Below, piece by piece: positions 8,091-17,800 of a stretch of DNA of 64,000 nucleotides. How positions within the stretch are numbered: the stretch's first letter is position 1; the number at the start of each line of letters is the position of its first letter. The notes below the pieces were generated by a model. It had not been told where the DNA came from, did not search any database, and saw nothing but the letters and a program-made list of their open reading frames with translations. Made by a program: the position numbers and the translations under genes. This DNA comes from Archangium lipolyticum. Its GTDB lineage: Bacteria > Myxococcota > Myxococcia > Myxococcales > Myxococcaceae. The stretch is taken from the NCBI RefSeq assembly GCF_024623785.1, contig NZ_JANKBZ010000036.1:51719-115718 (forward strand), given 5' to 3'.

Positions 8091-9653
8091 ATGAATCCTG
8101 TTTTGAAATGCGACGTGAGGATGTGGAGAGTCGCGTGGGTGTGTCTGACCTTGGTGGGCTGTGGCGACGGAGCGGTCGACCGCAGCACGCCTTCTACAGC
8201 GGAAACCGTGCCCGGCTCCGAGTCGGCCGAGTCCGCGGTCGCACCAGCGGGATGGGAGACAGTGGCGAACCAGTATCAGACCTTCACGCTGACCGAGCCG
8301 TCGACGGTCAGGTTCGGTCAGGGGGATAGCTGGGTCACTCGAGAGCTGCCCGCGGGCAGCGTGTATTGCTTCTTCAATCCGGACCCCGCTCCGGGGCGGT
8401 TCAAGACGTGCCAGCGCAGCACGCAGCAGGACCCCGTGAGCGAGCCGACGCTCAGCCCCGCGTGTGCCACGTTCTATCCCCCCGACTTCGCGCTCACCAG
8501 CACCCGTCAGGCCAACCCCGTTCCCACGGTGGCGAAGCCCGCCAAGGGCGTGGCGGTTTCGGAGCCCACCTACAAGACATGCGTCGTGCGCGCCACCGAC
8601 CACGCCGCTGACGGCGTAGCGGGCTTTACCCGGAACGACTACTCGCGTCGGCAGGCCTTCAACGCGAACAGCACGAAGCAGCTGGTGTACGCCCTCGATG
8701 GCTCCTGGCATGTGTATGACGCCAACACCCGCGTGCGCCTGAAGAAGCTATCGGGCCCGGGTGGCGACGCGGAGCCGCAGTGGCACCCGACGAACCCGGA
8801 CCTGCTGTACTACCTGCCCACCAATGGCGTCGGCATGACGCTCCACGAGCTGAACGTGTCGACCGGGGCCTCCCGCGTCGTGGGCGACTTTGGCGCGAGG
8901 CTGAAGGCCCGGTGGCCGGCCGCGGCGGCGGCATGGACGAAGTCGGAGGGCTCTCCCTCGGCGGACGGACGCTACTGGTGCTTCATGGTCGACACGAGCG
9001 ACTGGAGCAGCCTGGGCGTGTTCACCTGGGACCGCGAGACCGACACCATCCTGGGCACGTATGACACCCACGGCGAGCGTCCCGACCATGTGAGCATGTC
9101 CCCGAGCGGTAACTCGTGTGTGGTTTCCAGCGACGGTGCGCTGGGCACGGTGGCGTTCTCGCGGGACTTCAGCACGAAGACCCAGCTGCACTCGAAGTCC
9201 GAGCACTCGGACCTCGCGCTGGATACCAACGGCGACGACATCTACGTGGCCGTCGACTACCAATCCAACGCGGGCGACGTGTTCATGGTGAACGTGCGCA
9301 CGGGCGTGCGCACGGCGTTGTTCTCGACGTACGTGGGCGGCACCGCGACGGCGTTGCATGTCTCGGGCAAGGCGTTCGCCAGGCCCGGCTGGGTGGTGGT
9401 CAGCACCTATGCCGACTACGGCGGCGCCCAGCAGTGGCTGCACCGCAAGGTGATGGCCGTGCAGCTGAAGGCCAACCCGACCATCTACACGCTGGCGCAC
9501 CACCGCACCGCATCGAACGGTTACTGGACCGAGCCGATGGCCAGCGTCAACCGTGACTTCACCCGGGTGGCCTTCAGCTCCAACTGGGGCACTGGCAGCG
9601 CCACGGACGTCGACGCGTACGTGGTCGAGATTCCGGCGGGTGCGTTGAAGTAG
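8091..9653 (+). CDS. beta-propeller (TolB/WD40-like) lipoprotein
   Basis: A 520-residue outer-surface or periplasmic lipoprotein. The lipobox LVGC places the lipidated Cys near residue 24, followed by a Ser/Thr-rich linker. The body from about residue 170 consists of repeated blades with motifs such as DAEPQWHPTNPDLLYYL, DGRYWCFMVDTSD, DHVSMSPSGNSCV and VNRDFTRVAFSSNWG, typical of TolB/PD40-type propellers. This fold usually binds protein or polysaccharide rather than catalysing. It stands alone, and its 3' end is followed by a strong hairpin terminator at 9674. Confidence 0.78.
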   Translation: MNPVLKCDVRMWRVAWVCLTLVGCGDGAVDRSTPSTAETVPGSESAESAVAPAGWETVANQYQTFTLTEPSTVRFGQGDSWVTRELPAGSVYCFFNPDPAPGRFKTCQRSTQQDPVSEPTLSPACATFYPPDFALTSTRQANPVPTVAKPAKGVAVSEPTYKTCVVRATDHAADGVAGFTRNDYSRRQAFNANSTKQLVYALDGSWHVYDANTRVRLKKLSGPGGDAEPQWHPTNPDLLYYLPTNGVGMTLHELNVSTGASRVVGDFGARLKARWPAAAAAWTKSEGSPSADGRYWCFMVDTSDWSSLGVFTWDRETDTILGTYDTHGERPDHVSMSPSGNSCVVSSDGALGTVAFSRDFSTKTQLHSKSEHSDLALDTNGDDIYVAVDYQSNAGDVFMVNVRTGVRTALFSTYVGGTATALHVSGKAFARPGWVVVSTYADYGGAQQWLHRKVMAVQLKANPTIYTLAHHRTASNGYWTEPMASVNRDFTRVAFSSNWGTGSATDVDAYVVEIPAGALK

Positions 9654-9673
9654 AATCGCGGCCCTGGCCAACG

Positions 9674-9700
9674 CATGAGGGCCTCACGGGGGCCCTCATG
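9674..9700 (+). terminator. rho-independent-type terminator
   Basis: A perfect 10-bp stem (CATGAGGGCC against GGCCCTCATG) with a 7-base loop lies 20 bases after the propeller lipoprotein stop and is followed by TTT. The stem is symmetrical enough to function in either direction. Confidence 0.7.
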
Positions 9701-9761
9701 TTTCGCTACGTTGACGCCGGGGCGGAGGACCGGGTACGAGCGGCCTCCGAGAGGAGCGGCC

Positions 9762-11021
9762 ATGTCCCGAAGCACTCCGAAGGACTCCGAAGCACTGAGG
9801 CGGCGCCTGGAGCGGTTGAGCGCGGCGCTCGGCCCGCCCCCTCCGCCGCGTCCCGTGGCTCCGCCTCCACTCCCGCCGAGAGCTCCGGGCGTGTCCAATG
9901 GAGGCGTGGCGCTGGGCGCCGCCCTGGTCGCGGTGGGCATCGCCACCCGCCAGCCGGTGGTGACCCTCATCGGAGCGCTGCTCATCCTGTTCGGCGCTGC
10001 GCTGCGCCTCGGTGCCGTGAGGAATGTCTTGAGCACCAGCCTGCCCGCGTCGCTCGTGCAGAAGGACCCGATGCGCCCACACATTGGCATGGGCGCGGCA
10101 GTGGCCGAGGACGCGGTCATCGAGCCGGGCGCGACGGTGGAGATGGGCGCGACGGTGCGTGCGGGGGCGGTGGTGAAGTCGGGCGCGGTGGTGCGCATGG
10201 GCGCCACGGTGGGACAACGGGCGGTGCTCGAAGCGGACGCTGTCGTCGGTTATGGCGCGGCCGTCAAGGCGGGCGCGACGGTGGGACAGGGGGCCCGGGT
10301 GGGCGCGGGCTCCACCGTCAAGGCGGGTGCCCACGTGCCGGCGGGGACACGGATGATGCCGGGGAGCACCTGGTCCCCGGGCATGGGCGCGCGGGCGGAG
10401 CCGAAGCCCGCCCAGCCGGCCCCGGTGCAGGACCCTCGAGAGGCGCGCCTGCTCGCCGCGTGTGAGCGCATCGAGGCCGAGCTGCGGCAGGCGCCCGAGC
10501 AGGTGCGCGAGTTCCTCGGCGTCTCCTCCGAAACGGCGAGCGGGCTGCGCGAGACGTGCCTGGGGCTGCTCCAGCGCGAGCGCATGCTGCGCCAGGAGTG
10601 CTCCCCCGAGAGCCTCGCGTTCCTCGACAAGGAGAAGGCGGAGCTCGAGCAGCGCATCGCCCAGGCCACGGATCCGCTGGTTCGCCAGTCACTCACCCAG
10701 GCGGTGGCGGCCATCGACGGCCAGCGCCGCCAGCGCGGACTGATGCTCCAGAACGCCGAGCGCCTCGACGCGGAGCTGACCCGGCTGATGTGGACGCTCG
10801 ACGGAATGGGCGCGCAGTTGATGCGGCTGCGCACCGCCGGACCCGAAGCCGCGGGGGCGCTGGACGCGGAGGCGCTCCGCTCGGTGCATCAGCTCCACGA
10901 TGAGATCGACGCCATCGCCGAGGCGCTCGATCATGTCTCGCGCGGAGACCTGCAGCCCATCAGCGCCATCGATGAGACGGACGCCGCGCCTTCCGGGACC
11001 CGCTCCCGCGAGCGGACCTAG
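9762..11021 (+). CDS. hexapeptide-repeat membrane protein with coiled-coil tail
   Basis: A 419-residue protein of unusual architecture. It has a Pro-rich N-terminus (PPPPPRPVAPPPLPP), two adjacent membrane segments (about 45-85, GGVALGAALVAVGIA and VTLIGALLILFGAALRLG), and about 15 hexapeptide turns (roughly 105-205, pattern GATVRAGAVVKSGA) that should form a left-handed beta-helix. A long Glu/Arg/Leu-rich helical region (about 225-400) is probably coiled coil. The beta-helix is of the acyltransferase/carbonic-anhydrase fold, but no catalytic His is obvious, so it may be structural and trimeric. The ATG at 9762 follows GAGGAG. Function unknown. Confidence 0.72.
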   Translation: MSRSTPKDSEALRRRLERLSAALGPPPPPRPVAPPPLPPRAPGVSNGGVALGAALVAVGIATRQPVVTLIGALLILFGAALRLGAVRNVLSTSLPASLVQKDPMRPHIGMGAAVAEDAVIEPGATVEMGATVRAGAVVKSGAVVRMGATVGQRAVLEADAVVGYGAAVKAGATVGQGARVGAGSTVKAGAHVPAGTRMMPGSTWSPGMGARAEPKPAQPAPVQDPREARLLAACERIEAELRQAPEQVREFLGVSSETASGLRETCLGLLQRERMLRQECSPESLAFLDKEKAELEQRIAQATDPLVRQSLTQAVAAIDGQRRQRGLMLQNAERLDAELTRLMWTLDGMGAQLMRLRTAGPEAAGALDAEALRSVHQLHDEIDAIAEALDHVSRGDLQPISAIDETDAAPSGTRSRERT

Positions 11022-11180
11022 TCCTCAACTGGGCCAGGCTGGGTGGGGCCGAGCAGAATCGAAGGGGGAGTGCTGGGTCCCCCAGGCGGGGGATTCGACC
11101 GCTGCTGTCATCAGGTAGTCATCCACTCATCACGACACGCCGCCACGGCGGCGAACCCACAACCACGAAAAGAGAGTGAA

Positions 11181-11828
11181 ATGAGCAAGCCCTACAGCCG
11201 TCTCGAGAGGGATAACGCCGCGGTGTTGCTGGTGGACCACCAGGCCGGTCTGCTGTCGCTGGTCCGCGATTTCAACCCGGACCAGTTCAAGAACAACGTG
11301 CTCGCCCTGGCCGACCTCGCGGCCTACTTCAAGCTCCCCACCATCCTGACGACCAGCTTCGAGCAGGGTCCCAACGGTCCGCTGATTCCGGAGCTCAAGG
11401 AGAAGTTCCCGGATGCACCCTTCATCCCGCGCCCCGGGCAGATCAACGCCTGGGACAACGAGGACTTCGTCAAGGCGGTGAAGGCCACCGGACGCAAGCA
11501 GCTCATCATCGCGGGCGTCGTGACCGAGGTCTGCGTTGCCTTCCCGACGCTGTCGGCCCTCGCCGAGGACTTCGAGGTGTTCGTCGTGACGGATGCCTCT
11601 GGCACGTTCAACGAGGTCGTGCGCCACTCCTCCTGGGACCGGATGTCCGCGGCGGGCGCGCAGCTCATGACGTGGTTCGCCGTCGCCTGCGAGCTGCACC
11701 GCGACTGGCGCCGTGACATCGAGGGTCTGGGCGCGCTGTTCTCGAAGCACATCCCCGACTACCGTAACCTGATGACCAGCTACAACACGTTCAAGGCAGC
11801 CAATCCCCTGACCAAGTCCGTGCCCTGA
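11181..11828 (+). CDS. ycaC: YcaC-type isochorismatase-family hydrolase
   Basis: A 215-residue cysteine hydrolase that matches E. coli YcaC closely along its whole length as I remember that sequence (for example RPGQINAWDNEDFVKAVKA, VTEVCVAF, LMTWFAVACELHRDWR). The expected catalytic positions Asp19, Arg84 and Cys118 are present, and Cys118 sits in the VTEVCV signature. Family members are octameric hydrolases of unsettled substrate, so no isochorismatase activity should be assumed. The internal ATG at 11181 gives the YcaC length; the open frame extends upstream without support. It converges on the sensor-kinase gene 22 bases downstream. Confidence 0.85.
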   Translation: MSKPYSRLERDNAAVLLVDHQAGLLSLVRDFNPDQFKNNVLALADLAAYFKLPTILTTSFEQGPNGPLIPELKEKFPDAPFIPRPGQINAWDNEDFVKAVKATGRKQLIIAGVVTEVCVAFPTLSALAEDFEVFVVTDASGTFNEVVRHSSWDRMSAAGAQLMTWFAVACELHRDWRRDIEGLGALFSKHIPDYRNLMTSYNTFKAANPLTKSVP

Positions 11829-11847
11829 GCTGGACGCGCGGACGGCC

Positions 11848-11890
11848 GCGCTACGTGTTGGCCCCTGGGGTGAAGGAGGGGCTGGTGGAG
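11848..11890 (+). mobile_element. RAYT transposase fragment overlapping the sensor-kinase 3' end
   Basis: Forty-three bases match the intact REP-associated transposase gene near 45702-45745 with only two differences (coding there for LRYVLAHGVKEGLVE). Here the fragment lies antisense over the last codons and the stop codon of the sensor kinase. Confidence 0.7.
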
Positions 11891-14800
11891 GAGTGCCGCG
11901 GCAGGCGCACGGTGAAGGTGGTTCCCTCCTCGGGCGTGGAGCGCACGTCGATGCTCCCGCCATGCGCGAGGACGATCTGCCGGGTGATGAAGAGCCCCAG
12001 GCCGAGGCTGCCCTGACCCGCCCCGGCCTCGGGTCCCCGCCGGTAGGGCTCGAAGAGCTTCGCCAGCACCTCCGGTGGGATGGCGCGACCCACGTTCTCG
12101 TTGTGCACCTCGAGCAGGACGCTCGAATCCTCGCTCCGGGTGGATACCCGCACGGGCGAGCCCGCCGGGCCGTGCTGGAGCGCATTGCCCACGAGGTTCG
12201 TCACCACCTGGGCCAGCCGGTCCCCATCCCACTCGCCCCAGCCCTCTCCGCTGGAGTGGAACGCGATGTGCCTGTCTGGATGGGCGAGCCGCACCTCCTT
12301 CACCACGCGCAGGACCTGCTCGTGGAAGTCCAGGGGCCCGCGGTGGGTGGGGATGCCCCGCATGCGTGCCTGGTTGAAGTCGAGCAGGTCCCGGATCATC
12401 CGGCCGGCCCGATCCGCCGCCGAGCGGATCCGGTGGGTGGCCTTGGCGGTGTGCGCGTCCAGGTTCCCGCGCTTGAGCAGGCTCGTGGCCGACAGGGTGA
12501 TGGCGTTGAGGGGCGTGCGCAGGTCGTGGCTGACGATGGCCACCACGTCCTCGCGCACCCGGATGGCCTCCTGGGCCTCCTGGTAGAGCCGCGCGTTGTC
12601 CAGCGCCATGGCCGCGCGATCGGCCACGCCCAGGGCCACCTCCTGGTCCGTCGTGGCGCACGTGGGGCGGAACTGGGTCCAGGCGAAGGCGATGACGCCG
12701 AGCTTCCGCCCCCTGGCCACCAGGGGCACCATGAGCGCGGATTTCGGGGCAAGCCCCTCCAGGAGGGCCCGGTGCTCCGCGTTGCTGGCGATGGCATCCA
12801 GCCACTCGGGGGTGACCTTCGGCACGGCCTGGGGCACGCCGCCCTCCAGGGCCCGGACCACGGGGCTGGTGCTCGCGACCTGGGCCGGGACTGGCTGTGC
12901 GCGGTGGATGAGCGCTTGCATCTCCGGGTCCCGGGCCGTGAGCTCCAGCCGGCGCAGCTGCCCGTCCTCCCCCAGCAGGAACAGGACGCAGTAGTCGGCC
13001 AGATGGGACACCACCAGCGAGGCGAGACTCTCGAGGGTGGTGTGGACGTCGAGCGACTGGGACAGCAGCGTGCCCACCCGGACGAACAGGGCCTGCGCCT
13101 CCTCGGCGCGCTTGCGCGCGGTGATGTCGCGCACGATGCAGGTGAAGAAGCGTCCCTGTGACAGGCGGGTCTCGCTGACGGAGAGCTCCAGGGGGAAGTG
13201 GCTCCCATCCTCGCGCCGGCCCCGCACCTCGCGCGTGCCGCCGGGCGCCTTGCACGCCCCTGGCTGGAGATTGCCGCTCGAGAAGGGCTCGGGCACCAGG
13301 TGGCGGATGTCGCGGCCGAGCAGTTGCTCGGGGGGATGGCCGAAGATGCGCACGGTGGCCGGGTTGATGCTCTGGATGCGGCCCCACTCGTCGATGGTGA
13401 GGATTCCATCCACCGCCGTCTCCAGGATGGCCTCCAGCCGCTGGGTCGTCGCGCGCAGCACCTCCTCGGCCTGCCTCCGCGGTGAGATGTCGCGGGTGAT
13501 CATCGCGAAGCCTCGCTGGCCTCCCCGCTCGTCGCGCAGGGCGGTGAGCAGGATGTCCGCCCAGAACCGGCTGCCGTCCTTGCGCAAGAGGGGCACCTCC
13601 GCGCGGTACTGCCCCTCGGTGGCGGCGAGCCGCAGGGTCTCCTCGGGAACCCCGGCCACCACGTCCCCGGGGAGGTAGAAGAGGGAGATGGAGTGGCCGA
13701 GGACCTCCGGCGCCTTCCAACCCTTGATGCGCTCGGCTCCCGGATTCCAGCTCGTCACCCGGCCCTCGGGGTCGAGCATGAAGATGGCGTAGTCCTCCAC
13801 GCCCTCCACCAGCAGGCGGAAGCGCTCCTCGGTCGCACTCTCGGCGCGCTTGCGCTCCGTGATGTCCAGCGCCGCGGTGGCCACGAGGATGACCTCGCCG
13901 GCCCGGTTGCGCACCGGGGAGTGATTGAGGAGCCAGGTGCGCACCTCTCCGCCCGTCCCGGGGGCGGAGCCCGTCACCTCCTGGCCGAAGACCGGCTGCC
14001 CCGTTTCCAGCACCTGACGGCGGATGGGCGTGAGCACGGGGGACACGGAGGGCGCGAGCTCGTCCAGGTCATGGCCCAGCATCTGCTCGATGGGACGGCC
14101 GTAGACGTTGGCCGTCATCTGGTTGACGCGCACGAAGCGCAGGTCGCGGTCGAGGAAGGCCAGCCCCACCGGGGCGGTGTTGAGCAGGGTGTCCAGCAGC
14201 ACCAGCGCCTCTTCCGCCTTGAGGCGCTCGCGCACCAGCTCCGTCACCTCCACCACGTGCACGAAGACGCCGTCCACCTGGCCGTCCGGTCCATGCGTGG
14301 GCGTGTAGACGTAGTTGAAGAAGGACTCCTCGGGTTCCCCTCCCTCGGGTGGGGTCACCCACACCGGGGCCTCGTTGCCCATGGCCGGATTGCCCGTGCG
14401 GTAGACGTTGTCGAGAAGCTCGCCGTAGCCCTGCTCCACGAGCTCCGGAATGGCCTCGCGCAGGGGCTTGCCCACCAGCTCCCGGCCGCCCAGGCGCCGG
14501 ACGATGAGGGGATTGGCCAGGGTGACGACGAGCTCGGGTCCCTGCAGCACGAAGGCCATGGCCGGGGCATGCTGGAAGAGTGAACCCAGGCGCTCGCGTT
14601 GGGCTTCGGACTCGCGCAGCAACCGGGCCCGGGCGGCCTCGGCCTCCTTGCGCTCGGTGATGTCCGTGGAGATGCCGCCGATGGCCGCGGGAGTGCCCTC
14701 GTCCCCCGGCAGGGGAAACTTCACGGACAGGTACGTGCGCGGTCCCGAGGGGAACCGCACCACTTCCTCGGCGATGCAGGTCTGGCCGGCCAGGACCTGG

Positions 14801-15447
14801 GCGTCATGGGCCCGGATCTCGTCGACGTTCGGCCCAGGCCCAGGGAGGATTTCGGAGGTGTTCCGGCCGAGGATCTGCGCGCGCGAGAGCCCCAGCACCT
14901 CCTGCAGGTGCCGGTTGGTGATGAAGTGGCGTCCCTCGACGTCCTTGGCGTAGATGGAGACGGGGGCATGGTCCAACAGCGCCTGGAGCCGCGCCTCGTT
15001 GAGCCGCTGCGCGCGGGTGTGCTCGTCCGCCGCCTCGGCGATGCCCTGGACGATGAAGGAGGTGAGCGCCCGGTGCTCGGCCGGAGTGACGCGCGTGCCC
15101 GTGTCCTCCACCGAGTCGAGGATGCACTCGTGCAGCAGGCCGTACTCCCGCACCAGCACCGGCAGGTCGAAGCCGATGCGCAGGCGCTGGCTGCCGTGCT
15201 CCCGGGCCTCGGCGCTGCGCTCCGGTACCGCGGCGGCTCCTGCCTGCCCGGCCCGGTGAAGCACCGTGGTCAGTTCCTGGAGGTAGTCGCCGATGTGGTC
15301 CTCCAGCACGCCCTGGGGGCGGGGCGCAGGGGCCAGCTCCTCGCTCAGCCGTTCCACCCAGTGGTGGATGATGTCGTCACGCCGGGCCTCCAGCACATCG
15401 GCCAGCGAGGCAGGCGGGGACGTTGGCCGATGCGTCTCGAGATTCAC
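11851..15447 (-). CDS. multi-PAS/GAF sensor histidine kinase
   Basis: A 1198-residue cytosolic histidine kinase with no membrane segment. Order: an RsbRD-like N-terminal helical domain (about 10-140), five PAS domains (roughly 155-270, 285-405, 415-530, 540-655, 660-780), a GAF domain (about 790-945), HisKA with the phospho-acceptor His974 in VSHDLRTPLN, and a C-terminal ATPase with an N box (NLVGNALQHGP) and a G2 box (GSLGLGLF). The G1 region reads NENVGRAI instead of the usual N-G-P-x-I pattern, so ATP binding may be altered. GTG at 15447 is preferred because GGGAGG precedes it. The last ~13 codons derive from transposase sequence. No response regulator is adjacent (orphan kinase). Confidence 0.88.
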   Translation of the reverse strand: MNLETHRPTSPPASLADVLEARRDDIIHHWVERLSEELAPAPRPQGVLEDHIGDYLQELTTVLHRAGQAGAAAVPERSAEAREHGSQRLRIGFDLPVLVREYGLLHECILDSVEDTGTRVTPAEHRALTSFIVQGIAEAADEHTRAQRLNEARLQALLDHAPVSIYAKDVEGRHFITNRHLQEVLGLSRAQILGRNTSEILPGPGPNVDEIRAHDAQVLAGQTCIAEEVVRFPSGPRTYLSVKFPLPGDEGTPAAIGGISTDITERKEAEAARARLLRESEAQRERLGSLFQHAPAMAFVLQGPELVVTLANPLIVRRLGGRELVGKPLREAIPELVEQGYGELLDNVYRTGNPAMGNEAPVWVTPPEGGEPEESFFNYVYTPTHGPDGQVDGVFVHVVEVTELVRERLKAEEALVLLDTLLNTAPVGLAFLDRDLRFVRVNQMTANVYGRPIEQMLGHDLDELAPSVSPVLTPIRRQVLETGQPVFGQEVTGSAPGTGGEVRTWLLNHSPVRNRAGEVILVATAALDITERKRAESATEERFRLLVEGVEDYAIFMLDPEGRVTSWNPGAERIKGWKAPEVLGHSISLFYLPGDVVAGVPEETLRLAATEGQYRAEVPLLRKDGSRFWADILLTALRDERGGQRGFAMITRDISPRRQAEEVLRATTQRLEAILETAVDGILTIDEWGRIQSINPATVRIFGHPPEQLLGRDIRHLVPEPFSSGNLQPGACKAPGGTREVRGRREDGSHFPLELSVSETRLSQGRFFTCIVRDITARKRAEEAQALFVRVGTLLSQSLDVHTTLESLASLVVSHLADYCVLFLLGEDGQLRRLELTARDPEMQALIHRAQPVPAQVASTSPVVRALEGGVPQAVPKVTPEWLDAIASNAEHRALLEGLAPKSALMVPLVARGRKLGVIAFAWTQFRPTCATTDQEVALGVADRAAMALDNARLYQEAQEAIRVREDVVAIVSHDLRTPLNAITLSATSLLKRGNLDAHTAKATHRIRSAADRAGRMIRDLLDFNQARMRGIPTHRGPLDFHEQVLRVVKEVRLAHPDRHIAFHSSGEGWGEWDGDRLAQVVTNLVGNALQHGPAGSPVRVSTRSEDSSVLLEVHNENVGRAIPPEVLAKLFEPYRRGPEAGAGQGSLGLGLFITRQIVLAHGGSIDVRSTPEEGTTFTVRLPRHSSTSPSFTPGANT

Positions 15448-15693
15448 GGCGCTATTCCTCCCCCGAGAGTGGAGATAATGGCTCCCCATCAGATGGGGAA
15501 GACGGCCCCATCGGACGGACATAACAACGCTCGGAAAGAGGCGTTCCCCCGGTGGGAGCGGGCGGACATGGAAGGGCATCGCCGCTCGTTCAGGTACCAG
15601 GCCGTGGGCGATTCCACCCGGAAGAACGGCGCGTCCAGCATGGACCTCCTGACGGGGTACGTCCGCCAGGAGGCCCTGGTCAGCGGAAGTCGG

Positions 15694-16014
15694 TCAGATG
15701 GCGACGCAATTCGTGTAATTGGAATCACACTGGTAGCAGGTGCCATACCAGCACACGTTGCCCGGGCACCGCATACCGCACCAGCCACAGTTGTTGAGGT
15801 CACTCAGGGTGTCGGTACACACCCCGTTGCACAGCTCCTCGCTCCCAGAACAGCTGCCGCTGAGCGTCTTGCTGGTGCCGCCGACCATCTCCTGCTCGCC
15901 GGACGTGACCGGCTCCTGCGTGTGCTTCTCCTCGAGCAACTCCGGACCGCAACCCACCAGCAGCGACATCGCGCTCGCGACAACCCAGCGACGTACGACC
16001 CATCCTGAACGCAT
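15694..16014 (-). CDS. small Cys-rich lipoprotein
   Basis: A 106-residue lipoprotein with lipobox LVGC (lipid Cys at about residue 22) and a mature domain carrying 12 cysteines in the spacing CSGSEELCNGVC, NNCGWCGMRCPG, GTCYQC. This is the disulfide-rich module very common in myxobacterial exported proteins, normally repeated in long proteins; here it stands almost alone. It is likely to be surface or periplasmic and disulfide-stabilised. GAGG precedes the ATG at 16014. The 246 bases between it and the kinase start, and the 180 bases upstream, show no other gene. Confidence 0.72.
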   Translation of the reverse strand: MRSGWVVRRWVVASAMSLLVGCGPELLEEKHTQEPVTSGEQEMVGGTSKTLSGSCSGSEELCNGVCTDTLSDLNNCGWCGMRCPGNVCWYGTCYQCDSNYTNCVAI

Positions 16015-16195
16015 TCGGACCTCGGTATTAGGGGGGAGTGAGGCGTGCCCAGTGTGGAGGCAGCCGATATCACCGGTCAACATCCTGCTCGCGGTCTGGC
16101 AGCGATTGAAGGCCTGGTTCCAGACTGGAGCCTGGGTCGCATGGAAGGCCGGGTTCTGGGGCGCGAGGTGGATGGGACTGCGAGAACACCTGGGT

Positions 16196-17800
16196 CTACT
16201 TCACGAACTGGTTCTCGAAGGTGGCGAACTGCGTCTCCATCTTCCACTGGAGGGCGGCGCGCTTGTGGGAGGCGAGGTAGGTCTTGCAGCTGGCCGACGA
16301 AGCGGCCTCTCCGAGCTTGTCCTGGGCACAGGCGCTCACCGTGGCCGTGAAGTCATTGCGTTTGGCCCAGAGGCTGCCGCCCTCCACGAAGGCGTGCTCC
16401 AGGCTGGTGCGCGCCATCTGCTTGAGCGTCTTGTAGTCGAGCCCCTGGTCGGTGGCGGCCGCGACGTACTCCTGGGTGATGTCCCCGCGCAGGATGCCCG
16501 AGTCATCGGTCGCCAGAGCCACCGGCACCTTGTTCTCCAGGTACGAGGCGAGCGGGTGCTGCGCACCCGAGGCGCCGAGCAGGACGCGGTTGGAGGTCAG
16601 GCAGATCTCCACCATGACACTCAGGTCGTGCATGTCCCGCAGGAGGTCCGCGGCGCCATCGCCGGCCGTCTCTCCCAGCACGTCCACGCCGTGGCCGATA
16701 CGCTCCGCGTGGGCCTTCTCCACGGCGTTGCGGATGTGGAAGCGCAGGTGCTGCTGATCCTCGGCCTTGAGCACGGCGGGGATGAGCTCGCCGGCGTGCA
16801 GGGCGATGTGGACCGTCTTGCGGCCGACCGTGTTGTCATTGAAGTCATCCAGCGTGCCCAGGGCGAACATCTCGTCGTCGTAGTACGCGAGTGACTTCTC
16901 GTTCTCCTCGGGGGACACGAGGTTGACACCCACGAGCTCGGGCACGCGCTGGGCCAGCTCATAGGCGTGCACCCACTGGCCGAAGACGTTCGCGCGCTCC
17001 GCCGTGCGGTTGGCCGAGGAGAGCAACCGCACCTCCACGTCACAGCCCGGATCCGCCTCGGCGGTGCCGCACTTGAGCAGCTCCCGGGCGCCCTTCAGGG
17101 TCGCCGCGATGCTGGCGGCCTGCCGGTCGATCGATGCCTGGAAGTCGGGCAGCGCGATGAGCTGCTTGCGCCTGGCCAACAGGGTCGCCGCATCCCAGGG
17201 GTCCGAGGCGGTGAAAAGCCCCTCGGCGAGCCTGCCACCGGTGCTCGCCCCAAACCCCTGCATCAGCTCCACATAGACCTGGTGGTGCTTGCCGGCGCGC
17301 GAGAGGATGTCCGCGTAGCTGTCGTCATTGCGCGAGTCGAGCTGTACCGCGCCGTACTTGCCGAAGGCGTCGAAGAAGTGCTGGTGCGCCTCTAGCAGCG
17401 AGCCCGTGTAGTCCTGCATGGACCAGGCGCCCAGTACGGCGTCGTAGAAGGCCGGATCCTCCCAGACGTTGGCCAGGGGCGTCGTTCCGGCCGCGCACGG
17501 GTTGCTGGCCACGAAGGTCGTCGTGTTCACGCACGCGCCGTCCTCGGCGCCCCACTTGATCAGGTTCTCGGTGGTGATGGCGCCTGAGGTGTGGCTGTGC
17601 AGATCCGCGCCCTTGGGCATGGCGAGCAGGAATGCACCCAGCGCAGCGGGGTCGCCTCGCAGCGACTCCATGTGCTCGTTCACCACATCCTCCCGCGTCG
17701 GCTCCACGGGGGGGGGCTGGGGGTTCGGCTTCGCATCCTCGCCGCACGCGCTCATGCCGAGCGCCACGACGACCGCCAATCCAAGATTCTTGTAGTTCAT
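16196..17800 (-). CDS. exported adenosine deaminase-family lipoprotein
   Basis: A 534-residue amidohydrolase of the adenosine deaminase superfamily, closest in layout to the secreted ADGF/ADA2 branch. Metal and catalytic motifs in order: HSH in KGADLHSHTSG (near 68), HAGE (near 340), HGVDV in ERIGHGVDV (near 370), EICLTSN (near 395) and ATDDSG (near 427). An N-terminal signal with GMSAC marks a lipoprotein. The likely role is hydrolytic deamination of extracellular adenosine or a related nucleoside during prey feeding, but the substrate is inferred. No operon partner; 227 bases of upstream sequence hold no gene. Confidence 0.82.
   Translation of the reverse strand: MNYKNLGLAVVVALGMSACGEDAKPNPQPPPVEPTREDVVNEHMESLRGDPAALGAFLLAMPKGADLHSHTSGAITTENLIKWGAEDGACVNTTTFVASNPCAAGTTPLANVWEDPAFYDAVLGAWSMQDYTGSLLEAHQHFFDAFGKYGAVQLDSRNDDSYADILSRAGKHHQVYVELMQGFGASTGGRLAEGLFTASDPWDAATLLARRKQLIALPDFQASIDRQAASIAATLKGARELLKCGTAEADPGCDVEVRLLSSANRTAERANVFGQWVHAYELAQRVPELVGVNLVSPEENEKSLAYYDDEMFALGTLDDFNDNTVGRKTVHIALHAGELIPAVLKAEDQQHLRFHIRNAVEKAHAERIGHGVDVLGETAGDGAADLLRDMHDLSVMVEICLTSNRVLLGASGAQHPLASYLENKVPVALATDDSGILRGDITQEYVAAATDQGLDYKTLKQMARTSLEHAFVEGGSLWAKRNDFTATVSACAQDKLGEAASSASCKTYLASHKRAALQWKMETQFATFENQFVK

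Noticed and set aside
14599..16008. 469-residue plus-strand frame over the kinase 5' region
   Set aside because: Shadow of the sensor kinase; no ribosome binding site or recognisable domain.
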